This document shows positions 42,492-51,396 of a stretch of 64,000 nt of DNA, piece by piece; position 1 is the first letter of the stretch; each line of letters opens with the position of its first letter. The DNA is taken from NCBI GenBank assembly GCA_040220415.1, contig JAVJUV010000092.1:4918-68917 (forward strand), given 5' to 3'. This stretch comes from JAVJUV01 sp040220415. GTDB lineage: Bacteria > Pseudomonadota > Alphaproteobacteria > Rhodobacterales > Rhodobacteraceae. Under the pieces are notes generated by a model. The model was given only the letters and a program-made list of their open reading frames with translations. It did no database searches and was not told the DNA's origin. The position numbers and the translations under genes were made by a program.

Positions 42492-43475
42492 GTGCGATCA
42501 GAACTCGATCTTGAACTGGTGGGGCTGACCAAGCGGTATGGCGACGCCCTGGCCGTCGACGCCATAAATCACCTTTTCCATGCCGGCACCTATGCCTGTC
42601 TGCTGGGACCTTCAGGCTGCGGCAAGTCCTCGACGCTGCGGATGATCGCGGGCCATGAGACGGTGACGGACGGCGCGATCGTTCTGGGCGGGCGCGACAT
42701 CTCGCACCTGCCCCCGGCCAGGCGCGGCACCGCGATGATGTTTCAGAACTATGCGCTGTTTCCGCATCTGAGCGTCGTCGACAACGTCGCCTTCAGCCTT
42801 CGGATGAAGGGCGTCGACCTTGCCGACCGGCTGCGGCGTGCGAACGGCATGCTGGAGCTGGTCGACATGACGGCTTTCGCCAATCGCCTTCCCGCCCAGC
42901 TTTCGGGAGGGCAGCAGCAACGTGTCGCCCTGGCCCGCGCGCTGATCACGGAACCGCAGGTTCTACTGCTGGACGAACCCTTGTCCGCACTGGACCCCTT
43001 CCTGCGTATCCGGATGCGCGCCGAACTGCGGCGGCTTCAGCGCGAACTGGGCATCACTTTCCTGCACGTGACGCATGGCCAGGACGAGGCGCTGGCGCTG
43101 GCCGACGAGATCGTCGTGATGAACAACGCCCGGATCGAGCAGGCCGGGTTGACGCGCGAGGTCTTCGATGCGCCCGCGACCGCCTTTGTCGCCAGGTTCC
43201 TGGGGTCGCACAACGTGATCGCCCTGCCGGAGGGCAGGATCGCCGTCCGGTCCGACGAACTGCGGCTGACAGGGCCCGACGGGGCACGACTTGCGGGCCG
43301 TATCGCGGCCATCGAGTACCAGGGAACGCATGTGTCGCTGACCACTGCCATCGCGGGGGATCAGGAAGTGACCGTTCTTCTGACAGACAAGGATTTCTTC
43401 GGCGCGCCGAAGGATTTGGGCGAGGCCGTGGGTCTCGACTGGGACAGTCAGGCGGCGCACGCGCTGAGAGCCTGA
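42492..43475 (+). CDS. polyamine/iron-type ABC importer, ATPase
   Basis: A 327-residue PotA/FbpC-type ATPase with Walker A GPSGCGKSS, Q-loop MMFQNYALFPHLSV, signature LSGGQQQR, Walker B VLLLDEPLSALD and H-loop VTHGQDEA, followed by a TOBE-like C-terminal domain from about 235. The usual Asp after the H-loop His is Gly, which should be tolerated. The start is GTG with AGGGGGAA upstream. First gene of the importer operon, followed by its Tat-exported binding protein. Confidence 0.9.
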   Translation: MRSELDLELVGLTKRYGDALAVDAINHLFHAGTYACLLGPSGCGKSSTLRMIAGHETVTDGAIVLGGRDISHLPPARRGTAMMFQNYALFPHLSVVDNVAFSLRMKGVDLADRLRRANGMLELVDMTAFANRLPAQLSGGQQQRVALARALITEPQVLLLDEPLSALDPFLRIRMRAELRRLQRELGITFLHVTHGQDEALALADEIVVMNNARIEQAGLTREVFDAPATAFVARFLGSHNVIALPEGRIAVRSDELRLTGPDGARLAGRIAAIEYQGTHVSLTTAIAGDQEVTVLLTDKDFFGAPKDLGEAVGLDWDSQAAHALRA

Positions 43476-43508
43476 CGGATTGAACACTTCAAGACAGGGA
43501 AAAAGACA

Positions 43509-44783
43509 ATGACCACGATACCGAAAATCCGCTACTCGCGGCGTTCGCTTCTGAAGACCGGTGGCGCGGCGATTGCGGCGACCGCACTGCCCGCACCGAT
43601 GGTCTGGGGGCAGGCCACGAAGGACATCACGCTGCGCCAGTTCGGCACCGGCGTGTCGAACCTGAACGAAGTCGCGCAGAAGGTGAAAGAGGAACTTGGC
43701 TTCACGCTGGAGATGACGGCGCTGGATTCCGACAGCGTGACGCAGCGCGCGGCGACCCAGCCCGACAGCTTCGACATTGCCGATATCGAGTACTGGATCT
43801 GCAAGAAGGTCTGGCCGACCGGCAACCTTCAGGCGATGGATACGTCCAGGATCGCGAATTACGACAAGATCGTCGGCATCTTCCGGTCCGGCAAGCTGAC
43901 GCCCGAAAGCGTCATCGCGCAGGGAACCGCGCCGCATTCCGTCGGGTTCGTCGAAGGTCCGGGCGCGACCGAGTTCGCGTCGGAAGAGACCGGCTGGATG
44001 ACCCTTATTCCGACGATCTACAACGCCGACACGCTGGGTATCCGCCCTGACCTGATCGGCCGTCCGATCAGCAAGTGGTCCGAGCTTCTGAACCCCGAGT
44101 TCAAGGGCAAGGCCTCGATCCTGGACATCTCGTCGATCGGCATCATGGACATGGCGATGGTCTGCGAGTCGATGGGCGAGATTCAGTATGCCGACAAGGG
44201 CAACATGACCCGCGAGGAGATCGACAAGACCATCGCGATCTTCACCGAAGCCAAGCAGAACGGCCAGTTCCGCGCCTTCTGGAAGACCTTCGACGAAAGC
44301 GTGAACCTGATGGCGTCGGGCGAGGTGGTGATCCAGTCGATGTGGTCGCCGGCGATCACGGCCGTCAAGTCGCGCGGCATTCCCTGCGTCTACCAGCCGC
44401 TGGAGGAAGGTTATCGTTCGTGGGGCGGCGGCATCGGGCTTTCGACATCGCTGACCGGCATGGAGCTGGACGCGGCCTATGAATACATCAACTGGTATCT
44501 GGACGGATGGGTCGGCGGCTTCCTGATGCGCCAGGGCTATTACTCGGCCGTTCCCGAAACCTCGAAGAACCACATGTCGGAAAACGAGTGGGGTTACTGG
44601 TTCGAGGGCAAGGCCGCAGCCGAGGACATCACCAACCCGTTCGGCGACGTCATGGCCAAGGCCGGCGAGATCCGCGACGGCGGATCGTTCTACGACCGTA
44701 TGGGAGCGGTCGCCTGCTGGAACGCCGTCATGGACGAGAACCAGTACATGGTCCGCAAATGGAACGAGTTCATCGCGTCGTGA
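43509..44783 (+). CDS. polyamine-type ABC importer, Tat-exported binding protein
   Basis: A 424-residue family 1 solute-binding protein. The N terminus carries a twin-arginine signal, SRRSLLKTGGAAIAA, with cleavage near VWGQA, so it is probably exported folded by Tat. The mature part resembles PotD/PotF-like proteins, with FDIADIEYWICKKVWP and YEYINWYLDGWVGGFLMRQG. The ligand is unknown. A strong stem-loop separates it from the first permease gene. Confidence 0.88.
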   Translation: MTTIPKIRYSRRSLLKTGGAAIAATALPAPMVWGQATKDITLRQFGTGVSNLNEVAQKVKEELGFTLEMTALDSDSVTQRAATQPDSFDIADIEYWICKKVWPTGNLQAMDTSRIANYDKIVGIFRSGKLTPESVIAQGTAPHSVGFVEGPGATEFASEETGWMTLIPTIYNADTLGIRPDLIGRPISKWSELLNPEFKGKASILDISSIGIMDMAMVCESMGEIQYADKGNMTREEIDKTIAIFTEAKQNGQFRAFWKTFDESVNLMASGEVVIQSMWSPAITAVKSRGIPCVYQPLEEGYRSWGGGIGLSTSLTGMELDAAYEYINWYLDGWVGGFLMRQGYYSAVPETSKNHMSENEWGYWFEGKAAAEDITNPFGDVMAKAGEIRDGGSFYDRMGAVACWNAVMDENQYMVRKWNEFIAS

Positions 44784-44804
44784 TCCCTTCCGCACGATGA
44801 ACCC

Positions 44805-44836
44805 GCGCTCCGGCCACCCAAACCTGGCCGGGGCGC
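44805..44836 (+). other. intercistronic stem-loop after the polyamine-type binding-protein gene
   Basis: A 12-bp stem (GCGCTCCGGCCA / TGGCCGGGGCGC, one G-U) with an 8-nt loop, between the binding-protein stop and the first permease start. No T-run follows. Confidence 0.7.
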
Positions 44837-44861
44837 ATTTCCAGCAGGTGGCGCCCAAAGA

Positions 44862-45773
44862 ATGACCGATCAGGCCCTGTCCGCGCCTTCGCGGCAAAAA
44901 AGACCCCCGGCCAAGGCAGAGGGACTGTCCCGGCATCTGGCGGGATGGCTGCTGGCGGCGCCCTTGGCCCTGGTGCTGGCCGTCTTTCTTGTGCTGCCGA
45001 TCATCATGATCGTGATCGTCAGCTTCTGGGGGGCGACCGAGTTCTCGATCTACCCGGCCTTCCTGTTCGACAACTACGCGTTCCTGTTCGGCTCGGAAGT
45101 CACCTACCGGGTGTTCCTGAACACCTTCAAATACGCCGCCATCACCTGGGCGATCACGCTGGTGCTGGGCTTTACGGCCGCGTATTTCCTGGCATTCCAC
45201 GTCCGGACGCTGAACTGGCAGATCGCGTTGTTCCTGCTGTGCACGATCCCGTTCTGGACGTCGAACATCATTCGGATGATTTCCTGGATTCCCTTCCTGG
45301 GGCGCGAGGGCCTGGCCAATTCGGCGCTCATATCCTGGGGTGTCATCGATGCGCCGCTGGAATGGCTGTTGTTCAGCGATTTCAGCGTCATCCTGGCCTT
45401 CGTTCACCTTTACACGCTGTTCATGGTGGTGCCGATCTTCAACACGATGATGCGGATCGACAAGTCGCTGATCGAGGCGGCCGCGGATGCCGGCGCCAGC
45501 GGCTGGCAGACCCTTTGGCATGTCATCGTTCCGCTGACCAAGCCCGGCATCATGATCGGCACGATCTTCGTGGTGACGCTGGTGATGGGCGACTTCATCA
45601 CCGTGCGGTTCATGTCAGGGTCGCAGTCGGCCAATGTCGGCCGCCTGATCTCGAACGACATCGGGTTGCTGCAGTATCCCTCGGGCTCGGCTACGGCCGT
45701 CATCCTGCTGATCACCGTTCTCATGGTGATCGGCATCCTTCTTCGCTTCGTCGACATCCGGAAGGAACTGTGA
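44862..45773 (+). CDS. polyamine-type ABC importer, permease 1 (PotB-like)
   Basis: A 303-residue inner-membrane permease of the binding-protein-dependent transport family with about six membrane segments. The ATPase-contact (EAA) loop reads EAAADAGASGWQTLWHVIVP and is followed by LTKPGIMIGTIFV. Its last base is shared with the start of permease 2 (TGATG), so the two are coupled. Confidence 0.9.
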   Translation: MTDQALSAPSRQKRPPAKAEGLSRHLAGWLLAAPLALVLAVFLVLPIIMIVIVSFWGATEFSIYPAFLFDNYAFLFGSEVTYRVFLNTFKYAAITWAITLVLGFTAAYFLAFHVRTLNWQIALFLLCTIPFWTSNIIRMISWIPFLGREGLANSALISWGVIDAPLEWLLFSDFSVILAFVHLYTLFMVVPIFNTMMRIDKSLIEAAADAGASGWQTLWHVIVPLTKPGIMIGTIFVVTLVMGDFITVRFMSGSQSANVGRLISNDIGLLQYPSGSATAVILLITVLMVIGILLRFVDIRKEL

Positions 45774-46612
45774 TGGAACCGCGTCCCCGCTCGTTCTACA
45801 TCCTGTCGGCCTTTTTCGTCCTGTTCCTTCTCTTTCTGTACGGTCCGACCCTGACCATCGCGGTTCTTTCCTTCCAGGGGCCGCAGGGCGGGCTGACCTT
45901 TCCGATGCGGGGCGTGTCCCTGCACTGGTTCAGGGATCTGTTCGAGGAGCAGGCGGTGGGCGATATCTGGGGGTCGTTCCGGCGTTCGTTCGTTCTTGGC
46001 CTGATGGTGATGGTGACGACCGTCGTGGTCTCGGTGATGGGCGGGCTTGCCTTTCGGAAGCGCTTTGCCGGATCGACCGTGCTGTTCTACCTGATCGTCA
46101 CGTCGCTGGTGATCCCGTCGATCCTGGTCTCGCTTGGCGTCGGCCTGATCTTTTCGCAGTCGGGGCTGAAGATACACTGGGCCACCAGCGGGTTCGGGGC
46201 GCAACTGACGTGGACCCTGCCCTTCGGCCTGCTGATCATGTTCGCGGTCTTCAACCGTTTCGACAAGAGCTACGAGGAAGCGGCACGCGACCTGGGCGCC
46301 TCGCCGTGGCAGACGATACGCCATGTCGTGCTGCCGATCATCGCGCCGTCGCTGATCGGCGTCGCGCTGTTCGGCTTTACCCTGAGTTACGACGAGTTCG
46401 CCCGCACGCTGTTGACCTCCGGCAGCTACAACACCTTGCCGCTGGAGATCTTCGGGATGACGACAAACGTGACGACGCCGGTGATCTTCGCCCTTGGCAC
46501 GCTGACGACCGCGTTCTCCTTCATCGTGATCGGGACGTTTCTGCTGATCGTCTGGCTGACCGGGCGCCGTCGGGCACGGCGGGGCTCGGACGCCGGAAAA
46601 GGAATGGTCTGA
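45773..46612 (+). CDS. polyamine-type ABC importer, permease 2 (PotC-like)
   Basis: A 279-residue permease with six predicted membrane segments and EAA loop EAARDLGASPWQTIRHVVLP. The start is the ATG within the TGATG junction with permease 1. It is followed 4 nt later by the TTG start of a racemase-family gene, suggesting that the imported compound is metabolised by the next two enzymes. Confidence 0.9.
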   Translation: MEPRPRSFYILSAFFVLFLLFLYGPTLTIAVLSFQGPQGGLTFPMRGVSLHWFRDLFEEQAVGDIWGSFRRSFVLGLMVMVTTVVVSVMGGLAFRKRFAGSTVLFYLIVTSLVIPSILVSLGVGLIFSQSGLKIHWATSGFGAQLTWTLPFGLLIMFAVFNRFDKSYEEAARDLGASPWQTIRHVVLPIIAPSLIGVALFGFTLSYDEFARTLLTSGSYNTLPLEIFGMTTNVTTPVIFALGTLTTAFSFIVIGTFLLIVWLTGRRRARRGSDAGKGMV

Positions 46613-46616
46613 CCCC

Positions 46617-47276
46617 TTGACCGTCGTCGTCATCAACCCGAACAGCACCGCGGCCATGACCGACGCGATGACGCAGGCGGCCCGCCTTGCGGAACCGTCG
46701 CTGGCGTTCGAGGGATGGACCTCGGAAGGCGGCCCGCCGGCGATACAGGGCGCGGAGGATGGCGCGGCCGCGACGCCGCCTCTTCTGGCGCTTGTCGGGA
46801 AGGCCGCGGCGGGTGGCGCGTCGGGTATCGTCATCGGCTGTTTCGACGATACCGGCCTGGCAGAAGCCGCGCGAAGCGTCGCCTGCCCCGTTCTCGGGAT
46901 CGGCCAGGCGGCGTTTCACCTGTGCGCGCTGCGTAGCTGGCGGTTCAGCGTCGTCACGACCCTGTCGGTGTCGGTTCCGGTCATCGAGGCCAATATCCGG
47001 GGCTATGGCCTGTCGGACAGCCTGGGGCGGGTGCGGGCGTCGGAGGTTCCCGTTCTGGACCTGGAGAGATGGCCCGACCGGGCTGCCACACCCATACTGG
47101 AAGAAGCCAGGCGGGCCGTCGAGGTGGATGGCATCGACGCCGTCGTCCTGGGATGCGCCGGCATGGTGAACGTGACCGCGAAACTGAGGGCCGCCCTGCC
47201 CGTTCCGGTGATCGATCCGATCGAGGCCGCCACCGGCGCGATGGCGTGGATGACCCGGCGGGACCGCGTCGGATAG
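46617..47276 (+). CDS. Asp/Glu/hydantoin racemase-family protein
   Basis: A 219-residue protein of the aspartate/glutamate/hydantoin racemase superfamily. It opens with VVVINPNSTAAMTDAM, typical of hydantoin-racemase-like members, and has the two catalytic Cys, Cys75 (VIGCFDD) and Cys180 (VLGCAGM). The family also includes maleate isomerase and arylmalonate decarboxylase, so racemisation is not certain. TTG is the only start ahead of the conserved N terminus. It is in the importer operon. Confidence 0.85.
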   Translation: MTVVVINPNSTAAMTDAMTQAARLAEPSLAFEGWTSEGGPPAIQGAEDGAAATPPLLALVGKAAAGGASGIVIGCFDDTGLAEAARSVACPVLGIGQAAFHLCALRSWRFSVVTTLSVSVPVIEANIRGYGLSDSLGRVRASEVPVLDLERWPDRAATPILEEARRAVEVDGIDAVVLGCAGMVNVTAKLRAALPVPVIDPIEAATGAMAWMTRRDRVG

Positions 47277-47356
47277 GCGAACCGGCGACGGTTCGGGTTC
47301 GCAACGCGCGCGCATTGAGGTATCAGACACCCCGAAGGACAGGCTGAGGGCCGTAC

Positions 47357-48019
47357 ATGGACCGCGAAGAAGAGTTGCTGCGCGCCGAGATCGTGGCGTG
47401 TTGCCGGGAGATGAACGCATCGGGCATCAACCAGGGCACGTCGGGCAACATCTCGGCCCGGTATGGCGAGACGATGCTGATCACGCCCTCTGCCACGCCC
47501 TATGACCGGATGACCCCCGACATGATCGTGTCGATGCCGTTCGGCGCCGAGCCGGGCGCATGGGATGGGCCGCTGCGGCCTTCTACCGAGTGGCGTTTTC
47601 ATTTCGATATCCTGACGCGGCGCCCGGAAATCAACGCGGTGGTCCATGCGCATCCGATCCATGCCACCGCCCTTGCCATGACCCGGCGCGAGATCCCGGC
47701 CTGTCACTACATGGTGGCCGCTTTCGGCGGAAACTCGGTGCGCTGCGCGGGCTATGCCAGGTTCGGGACGGCGGAATTGTCGGCGCTGGCGCTGGAGGCG
47801 CTGGAGGACAGGACCGCCTGCCTCATGGCCAATCACGGCATGATCGCCCTGGGAGAAACGCTGGAAAAGGCGATGTGGCGTGCCGTGGAACTGGAAACGC
47901 TGGCGCGGCAATACTGCGTGTCCCTGTCGATCGGCGGCCCGGTGCTGCTGGGCGACAAGGACATCGACGAGACCAAGGCCGCCTTTGGCAGTTACGGGCT
48001 TCGGGACCTGGACGACTGA
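47357..48019 (+). CDS. class II aldolase/adducin-family protein
   Basis: A 220-residue zinc-dependent aldolase or epimerase of the FucA/AraD family. Motifs: NQGTSGNISAR (phosphate or substrate binding), STEWRFH (acid), the zinc His pair in VVHAHPIHA, and the third His in MANHGMIALG. It would cleave or epimerise a small hydroxy-carbonyl compound. It lies 80 nt after the racemase-family gene with a short stem-loop between (47278-47295), so it may have partly separate expression. Convergent with the LysR gene. Confidence 0.88.
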   Translation: MDREEELLRAEIVACCREMNASGINQGTSGNISARYGETMLITPSATPYDRMTPDMIVSMPFGAEPGAWDGPLRPSTEWRFHFDILTRRPEINAVVHAHPIHATALAMTRREIPACHYMVAAFGGNSVRCAGYARFGTAELSALALEALEDRTACLMANHGMIALGETLEKAMWRAVELETLARQYCVSLSIGGPVLLGDKDIDETKAAFGSYGLRDLDD

Positions 48020-48052
48020 GGGTCGCTGCCGGGGAATGCGGGCGGGGAACGA

Positions 48053-48946
48053 TCAGGCCCGAAACGGATCGAGGCTGTCGCGGAAGGCTTCGAGGAATTC
48101 CAGCGTGACCATCGCGGCGTGTTTGTGGACCGGGCGGACCAGCGCGAGATTGTGCGTCAGCGGCGCATCGAACGGACGCATGTTCAACCCCCTGTCACCG
48201 TAGCCTTTCGCGTCGAGGGCGCTGACCACCGAGACGCCCGTTCCGCGCAGGACCAGCTCGCAGGCCGCGGTGAACTGTCGGGTTTCGACCAGTGACAGCG
48301 GCTCGACGCCAGCCGCCCCGAGACAGTCGCGAAGATCGCGGTAGAAGACACTGTCGCGACGCGTGTGGATCAGTTCCTCGCCGGCCAGATCTCCTGGCCT
48401 GACCTTGTCGAACGACGCGAACCGGTGTCCTTCGGGGAAAATGCAGCAGGTCCGGATCGGGATGACCTCGCTCTCGGCGGCGGGGTGTCCGTCGAAACTG
48501 TCGGTGATGCCGCAATCGTACTGTTCGCCGATGATCCATTCGAGGATGCGTTCGGGCCGGTCAGGTTCGAGCGTGACGGTCACGCCTTCGCGGTCGCGCA
48601 GGAAGTCGGTCAGCACCGCAGGCAGGTGGCTGGTGGCGAAACCCGGCAGGCAGGCGATGCGAAGATGACCGGCCTTGCGCTCTGTCAGGTTGAGGCCGAC
48701 TTCCTCGATCAGCTCCATCGTCTCGATGACGCGGCGCACATCGGGCAGGACGAAACGTGCCTCTTGCGTCGGCATCAGACGGCCATCGCGACGGTCGAGA
48801 AGCTGAAACCCCATGCACTTTTCCAGATCCGCGAGAAGGCGGCTGACGGCGGGTTGCGTCACTCCGAGTTCCTGCGCGGCGCGCGTCATCGAACCATGCT
48901 GCGCAACCGCGTACAGCGCTTCCAGTTGGCGTAGTCGGAGTTTCAT
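48053..48946 (-). CDS. LysR-family transcriptional regulator
   Basis: A 297-residue LysR regulator. The N-terminal helix-turn-helix (about 1-60) reads LRQLEALYAVAQHGSMTRAA and GVTQPAVSRLLADLE; the rest is the type II periplasmic-binding-like effector domain. It is divergent from the ugp-type importer, and a T-N11-A LysR box lies between them, so local control is likely. Confidence 0.93.
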   Translation of the reverse strand: MKLRLRQLEALYAVAQHGSMTRAAQELGVTQPAVSRLLADLEKCMGFQLLDRRDGRLMPTQEARFVLPDVRRVIETMELIEEVGLNLTERKAGHLRIACLPGFATSHLPAVLTDFLRDREGVTVTLEPDRPERILEWIIGEQYDCGITDSFDGHPAAESEVIPIRTCCIFPEGHRFASFDKVRPGDLAGEELIHTRRDSVFYRDLRDCLGAAGVEPLSLVETRQFTAACELVLRGTGVSVVSALDAKGYGDRGLNMRPFDAPLTHNLALVRPVHKHAAMVTLEFLEAFRDSLDPFRA

Positions 48947-48964
48947 TCATGCCGCCTTCATCTC

Positions 48965-48979
48965 ATAACATGCCATTAT
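48965..48979. promoter_or_regulatory. candidate LysR box upstream of ugpB
   Basis: ATAACATGCCATTAT is an inverted repeat (ATAA-N7-TTAT) that fits the LysR T-N11-A pattern. It begins 18 nt beyond the lysR start and is in an AT-rich stretch of the 218-nt divergent region. A second overlapping dyad, AACAT-N6-ATGTT, covers 48967-48982. Confidence 0.5.
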
Positions 48980-49164
48980 GTTTTTTATGCACAAAATATG
49001 TTCTTATTATAGTGAGAATCGGCTAAGCCTTTGGCACAATCGCCGGAAAACGGCTGTTCGCGGAAATATCGGGGGGAACGTCATCAAACCTACAAGAAGA
49101 CGTGGCTAGTTCCCGCCCATCAATGGCCCCGCTTGCCGGGCAAAAAACCACACGGAGGAAATAG

Positions 49165-50469
49165 ATGAAACGTATACCACTGGCGCTGGCGCTTAGCATG
49201 ACGACCGCGCTGCCGGCGGCCGCGCAGACGGAAATCGAGTTCTGGCACGCCTTCACCGGACGTCTTGGCGAACTTGTCGCCGAGCAGGTCGAAACCTTCA
49301 ACGGCAGCCAGAGCGACTATACCGTCGTGGCCACCCACAAGGGCAACTATTCGGAAACGCTGAACGCCGGTATCGCGGCGTTCCGTGCGGGCGAGCAGCC
49401 CGACATCCTGATGGTGTTCGAGGTCGGCACCGCCACGATGATGGCCGCCAAGGGCGCGGTGAAGCCGGTCTACGAGGTCATGGCAGAGGCCGGCGCCGAG
49501 TTCGACCAGTCGAAATACATCGGCGCCGTCGCGGGCTATTACACCTCGCCCGAGGGAGACATGCTGTCGCTGCCCTTCAACTCGTCGACCCCGGTTCTCT
49601 GGGTCAACCGCGACAAGCTGGAGGAAGCGGGCATCGATCCCGACACCGATCTTTCGACATGGGAGAACGTCGGTGCGGTTCTTGACCAGCTGAAGGAAGC
49701 CGGCGTCGATTGTCCGATGACGACGGCCTGGCAAAGCTGGATTCACCTGGAAAACCTGTCGGCCTATCACGACACGCCGTTCGCCACGAAGGACAACGGT
49801 TTCAGCGGGACGGACACCGAGCTGGTCTTCAACGGCCCGCTTCAGGTCGCGCATATCGGCGCGATGGGCGAATGGGCCCAGGACGGCAAGTTCGTCTATG
49901 CCGGCCGCCGCAACGAAGGCGGCGCGAATTTCCGCGCCGGCGAATGCGCGCTGTTCACCGAATCCTCGGCCGGTTATGCCGGGATCAAGGCCGAAGCGCA
50001 GTTCGACTTCGACGTACGCCCGCTGCCCTACTGGGAAAGCCAGGTCAGCGAGCCGCAGAACACCATCATCGGCGGCGCGTCGCTGTGGGTGATGGAAGGC
50101 CAAAGCGACGAGGAATACAAAGGCGTCGCGGCGTTCCTGAACTTCCTCTCGTCGCCCGAGATCCAGGCCAAGTGGCATCAGGACACCGGGTATCTTCCGA
50201 TTACCGAGGAAGCCGGCGACCTGACCCGCGAGCAGGGCTTTTACGAGGCCAATCCGGGCACCGACGTTGCGGTGAAGCAGATGACCACGAACGAGCCTAC
50301 GGCGAATTCCAAGGGCATCCGGCTGGGTTCCTTCGACCAGATCCGCGGCATCATCGACGAGGAGCTGGAAGCGGTCTGGTCAGGCGACAAGGACGCGCAG
50401 GCCGCTCTGGACAGCGCAGTGGAGCGCGGCAACGGCCTGCTCAGCCGGTTCGAGCAAGCCTCGCAGTAA
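49165..50469 (+). CDS. ugpB: glycerol-3-phosphate-type ABC importer, periplasmic binding protein
   Basis: A 434-residue UgpB-like binding protein. Signal peptide MKRIPLALALSMTTALPAAA with cleavage at AAA-QTE. Family features: EIEFWHAFTGRLGELV at the mature start, SLPFNSSTPVLWVNRDKLE, DTGYLPIT and FYEANPGTDVAVKQM. It probably binds sn-glycerol-3-phosphate or glycerophosphodiesters. CGGAGGAAA precedes the ATG. First gene of a complete ugpBAEC set without ugpQ. Confidence 0.9.
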   Translation: MKRIPLALALSMTTALPAAAQTEIEFWHAFTGRLGELVAEQVETFNGSQSDYTVVATHKGNYSETLNAGIAAFRAGEQPDILMVFEVGTATMMAAKGAVKPVYEVMAEAGAEFDQSKYIGAVAGYYTSPEGDMLSLPFNSSTPVLWVNRDKLEEAGIDPDTDLSTWENVGAVLDQLKEAGVDCPMTTAWQSWIHLENLSAYHDTPFATKDNGFSGTDTELVFNGPLQVAHIGAMGEWAQDGKFVYAGRRNEGGANFRAGECALFTESSAGYAGIKAEAQFDFDVRPLPYWESQVSEPQNTIIGGASLWVMEGQSDEEYKGVAAFLNFLSSPEIQAKWHQDTGYLPITEEAGDLTREQGFYEANPGTDVAVKQMTTNEPTANSKGIRLGSFDQIRGIIDEELEAVWSGDKDAQAALDSAVERGNGLLSRFEQASQ

Positions 50470-50478
50470 GCACGACAA

Positions 50479-50504
50479 GGCTGCCCCGGTCTACCGGGGC
50501 AGCC
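50479..50504 (+). other. intercistronic stem-loop between ugpB and ugpA
   Basis: A perfect 11-bp stem (GGCTGCCCCGG / CCGGGGCAGCC) with loop TCTA. It starts 10 nt past the ugpB stop and ends 10 nt before the ugpA start; no T-run follows. Confidence 0.75.
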
Positions 50505-50514
50505 GCATTCCCCC

Positions 50515-51396
50515 ATGGAAAAACGCGTCACCTTCAAGGGCATCTGGTTGCCGCTTCTGCTGGTTCTGCCGCAGATCGTGATTACGGCCGTGTTCTTTTT
50601 CTACCCGGCCGGACAGGCGATCTGGCAGTCGCTGTTCATTCCCGATCCATTCGGGCTGTCGATGCAGTGGGTCGGTCTGGGAAACTTCGAGTTCCTGCTA
50701 TCGAACCGGTTCTACCGCGCGTCCTTCGTCACGACCGCGGTCTTTTCCATCCTCGTCACCGTGGTGTCGATGGGCGTGGCGCTTTACCTGGCGGTTCTGG
50801 CGGATCGTCTGATAAAGGGATCAGGGACTTACCGGACGCTTTTGATCTGGCCCTATGCCGTCGCTCCGGCCGTTGCGGGCGTTCTGTGGCTGTTCATGTT
50901 CAATACCCGCGTCGGAGTTGTGACGTGGTACCTGGGGCTGTTGGGTTATGACTGGAACCATGTCCTGAACGAGGGCGAGGCGATGGGTCTTGTCGTCGTG
51001 GCCAGCGCCTGGGGGCGGATCAGCTATAACTTTCTGTTCTTCCTTGCCGGGCTTCAGGCGATCCCGAAGTCGGTGATCGAGGCCGCCGCCATCGACGGCG
51101 CGCATTTCTGGACCCGGTTCCGCACCATCGTCTTCCCGCTACTCTCGCCCACCACCTTCTTCCTGCTGGTCGTCAACATCATCTACGCCTTCTTCGAGAC
51201 CTTCGGCGTCATCCACACGATCACCTCGGGCGGCCCGCAGCAGGCGACGACCATCCTGGTCTACAAGGTCTATTCCGACGGCTTCGTCGGCCAGGACCTG
51301 GGCTCGTCGGCGGCACAGTCGGTCATACTGCTTTTCATCGTCTCGCTTCTGACGGTGATCCAATTCAAATACATCGAACGCAGGGTGCACTACTGA
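50515..51396 (+). CDS. ugpA: glycerol-3-phosphate-type ABC importer, permease UgpA
   Basis: A 293-residue inner-membrane permease with six predicted segments. Features: N-terminal FKGIWLPLLLVLPQIVIT, the EAA loop EAAAIDGAHFWTRFRTIVFP, and FFETFGVIHTITSGGPQQAT. These match UgpA. It ends in a TGATG junction with ugpE. Confidence 0.92.
   Translation: MEKRVTFKGIWLPLLLVLPQIVITAVFFFYPAGQAIWQSLFIPDPFGLSMQWVGLGNFEFLLSNRFYRASFVTTAVFSILVTVVSMGVALYLAVLADRLIKGSGTYRTLLIWPYAVAPAVAGVLWLFMFNTRVGVVTWYLGLLGYDWNHVLNEGEAMGLVVVASAWGRISYNFLFFLAGLQAIPKSVIEAAAIDGAHFWTRFRTIVFPLLSPTTFFLLVVNIIYAFFETFGVIHTITSGGPQQATTILVYKVYSDGFVGQDLGSSAAQSVILLFIVSLLTVIQFKYIERRVHY

Noticed and set aside
43509..44783. Iron(III) binding protein, given an ATPase that could be FbpC-like
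   Set aside because: The mature sequence lacks the paired-Tyr iron motif I would expect and looks like the PotD/PotF group; the ligand remains unassigned.
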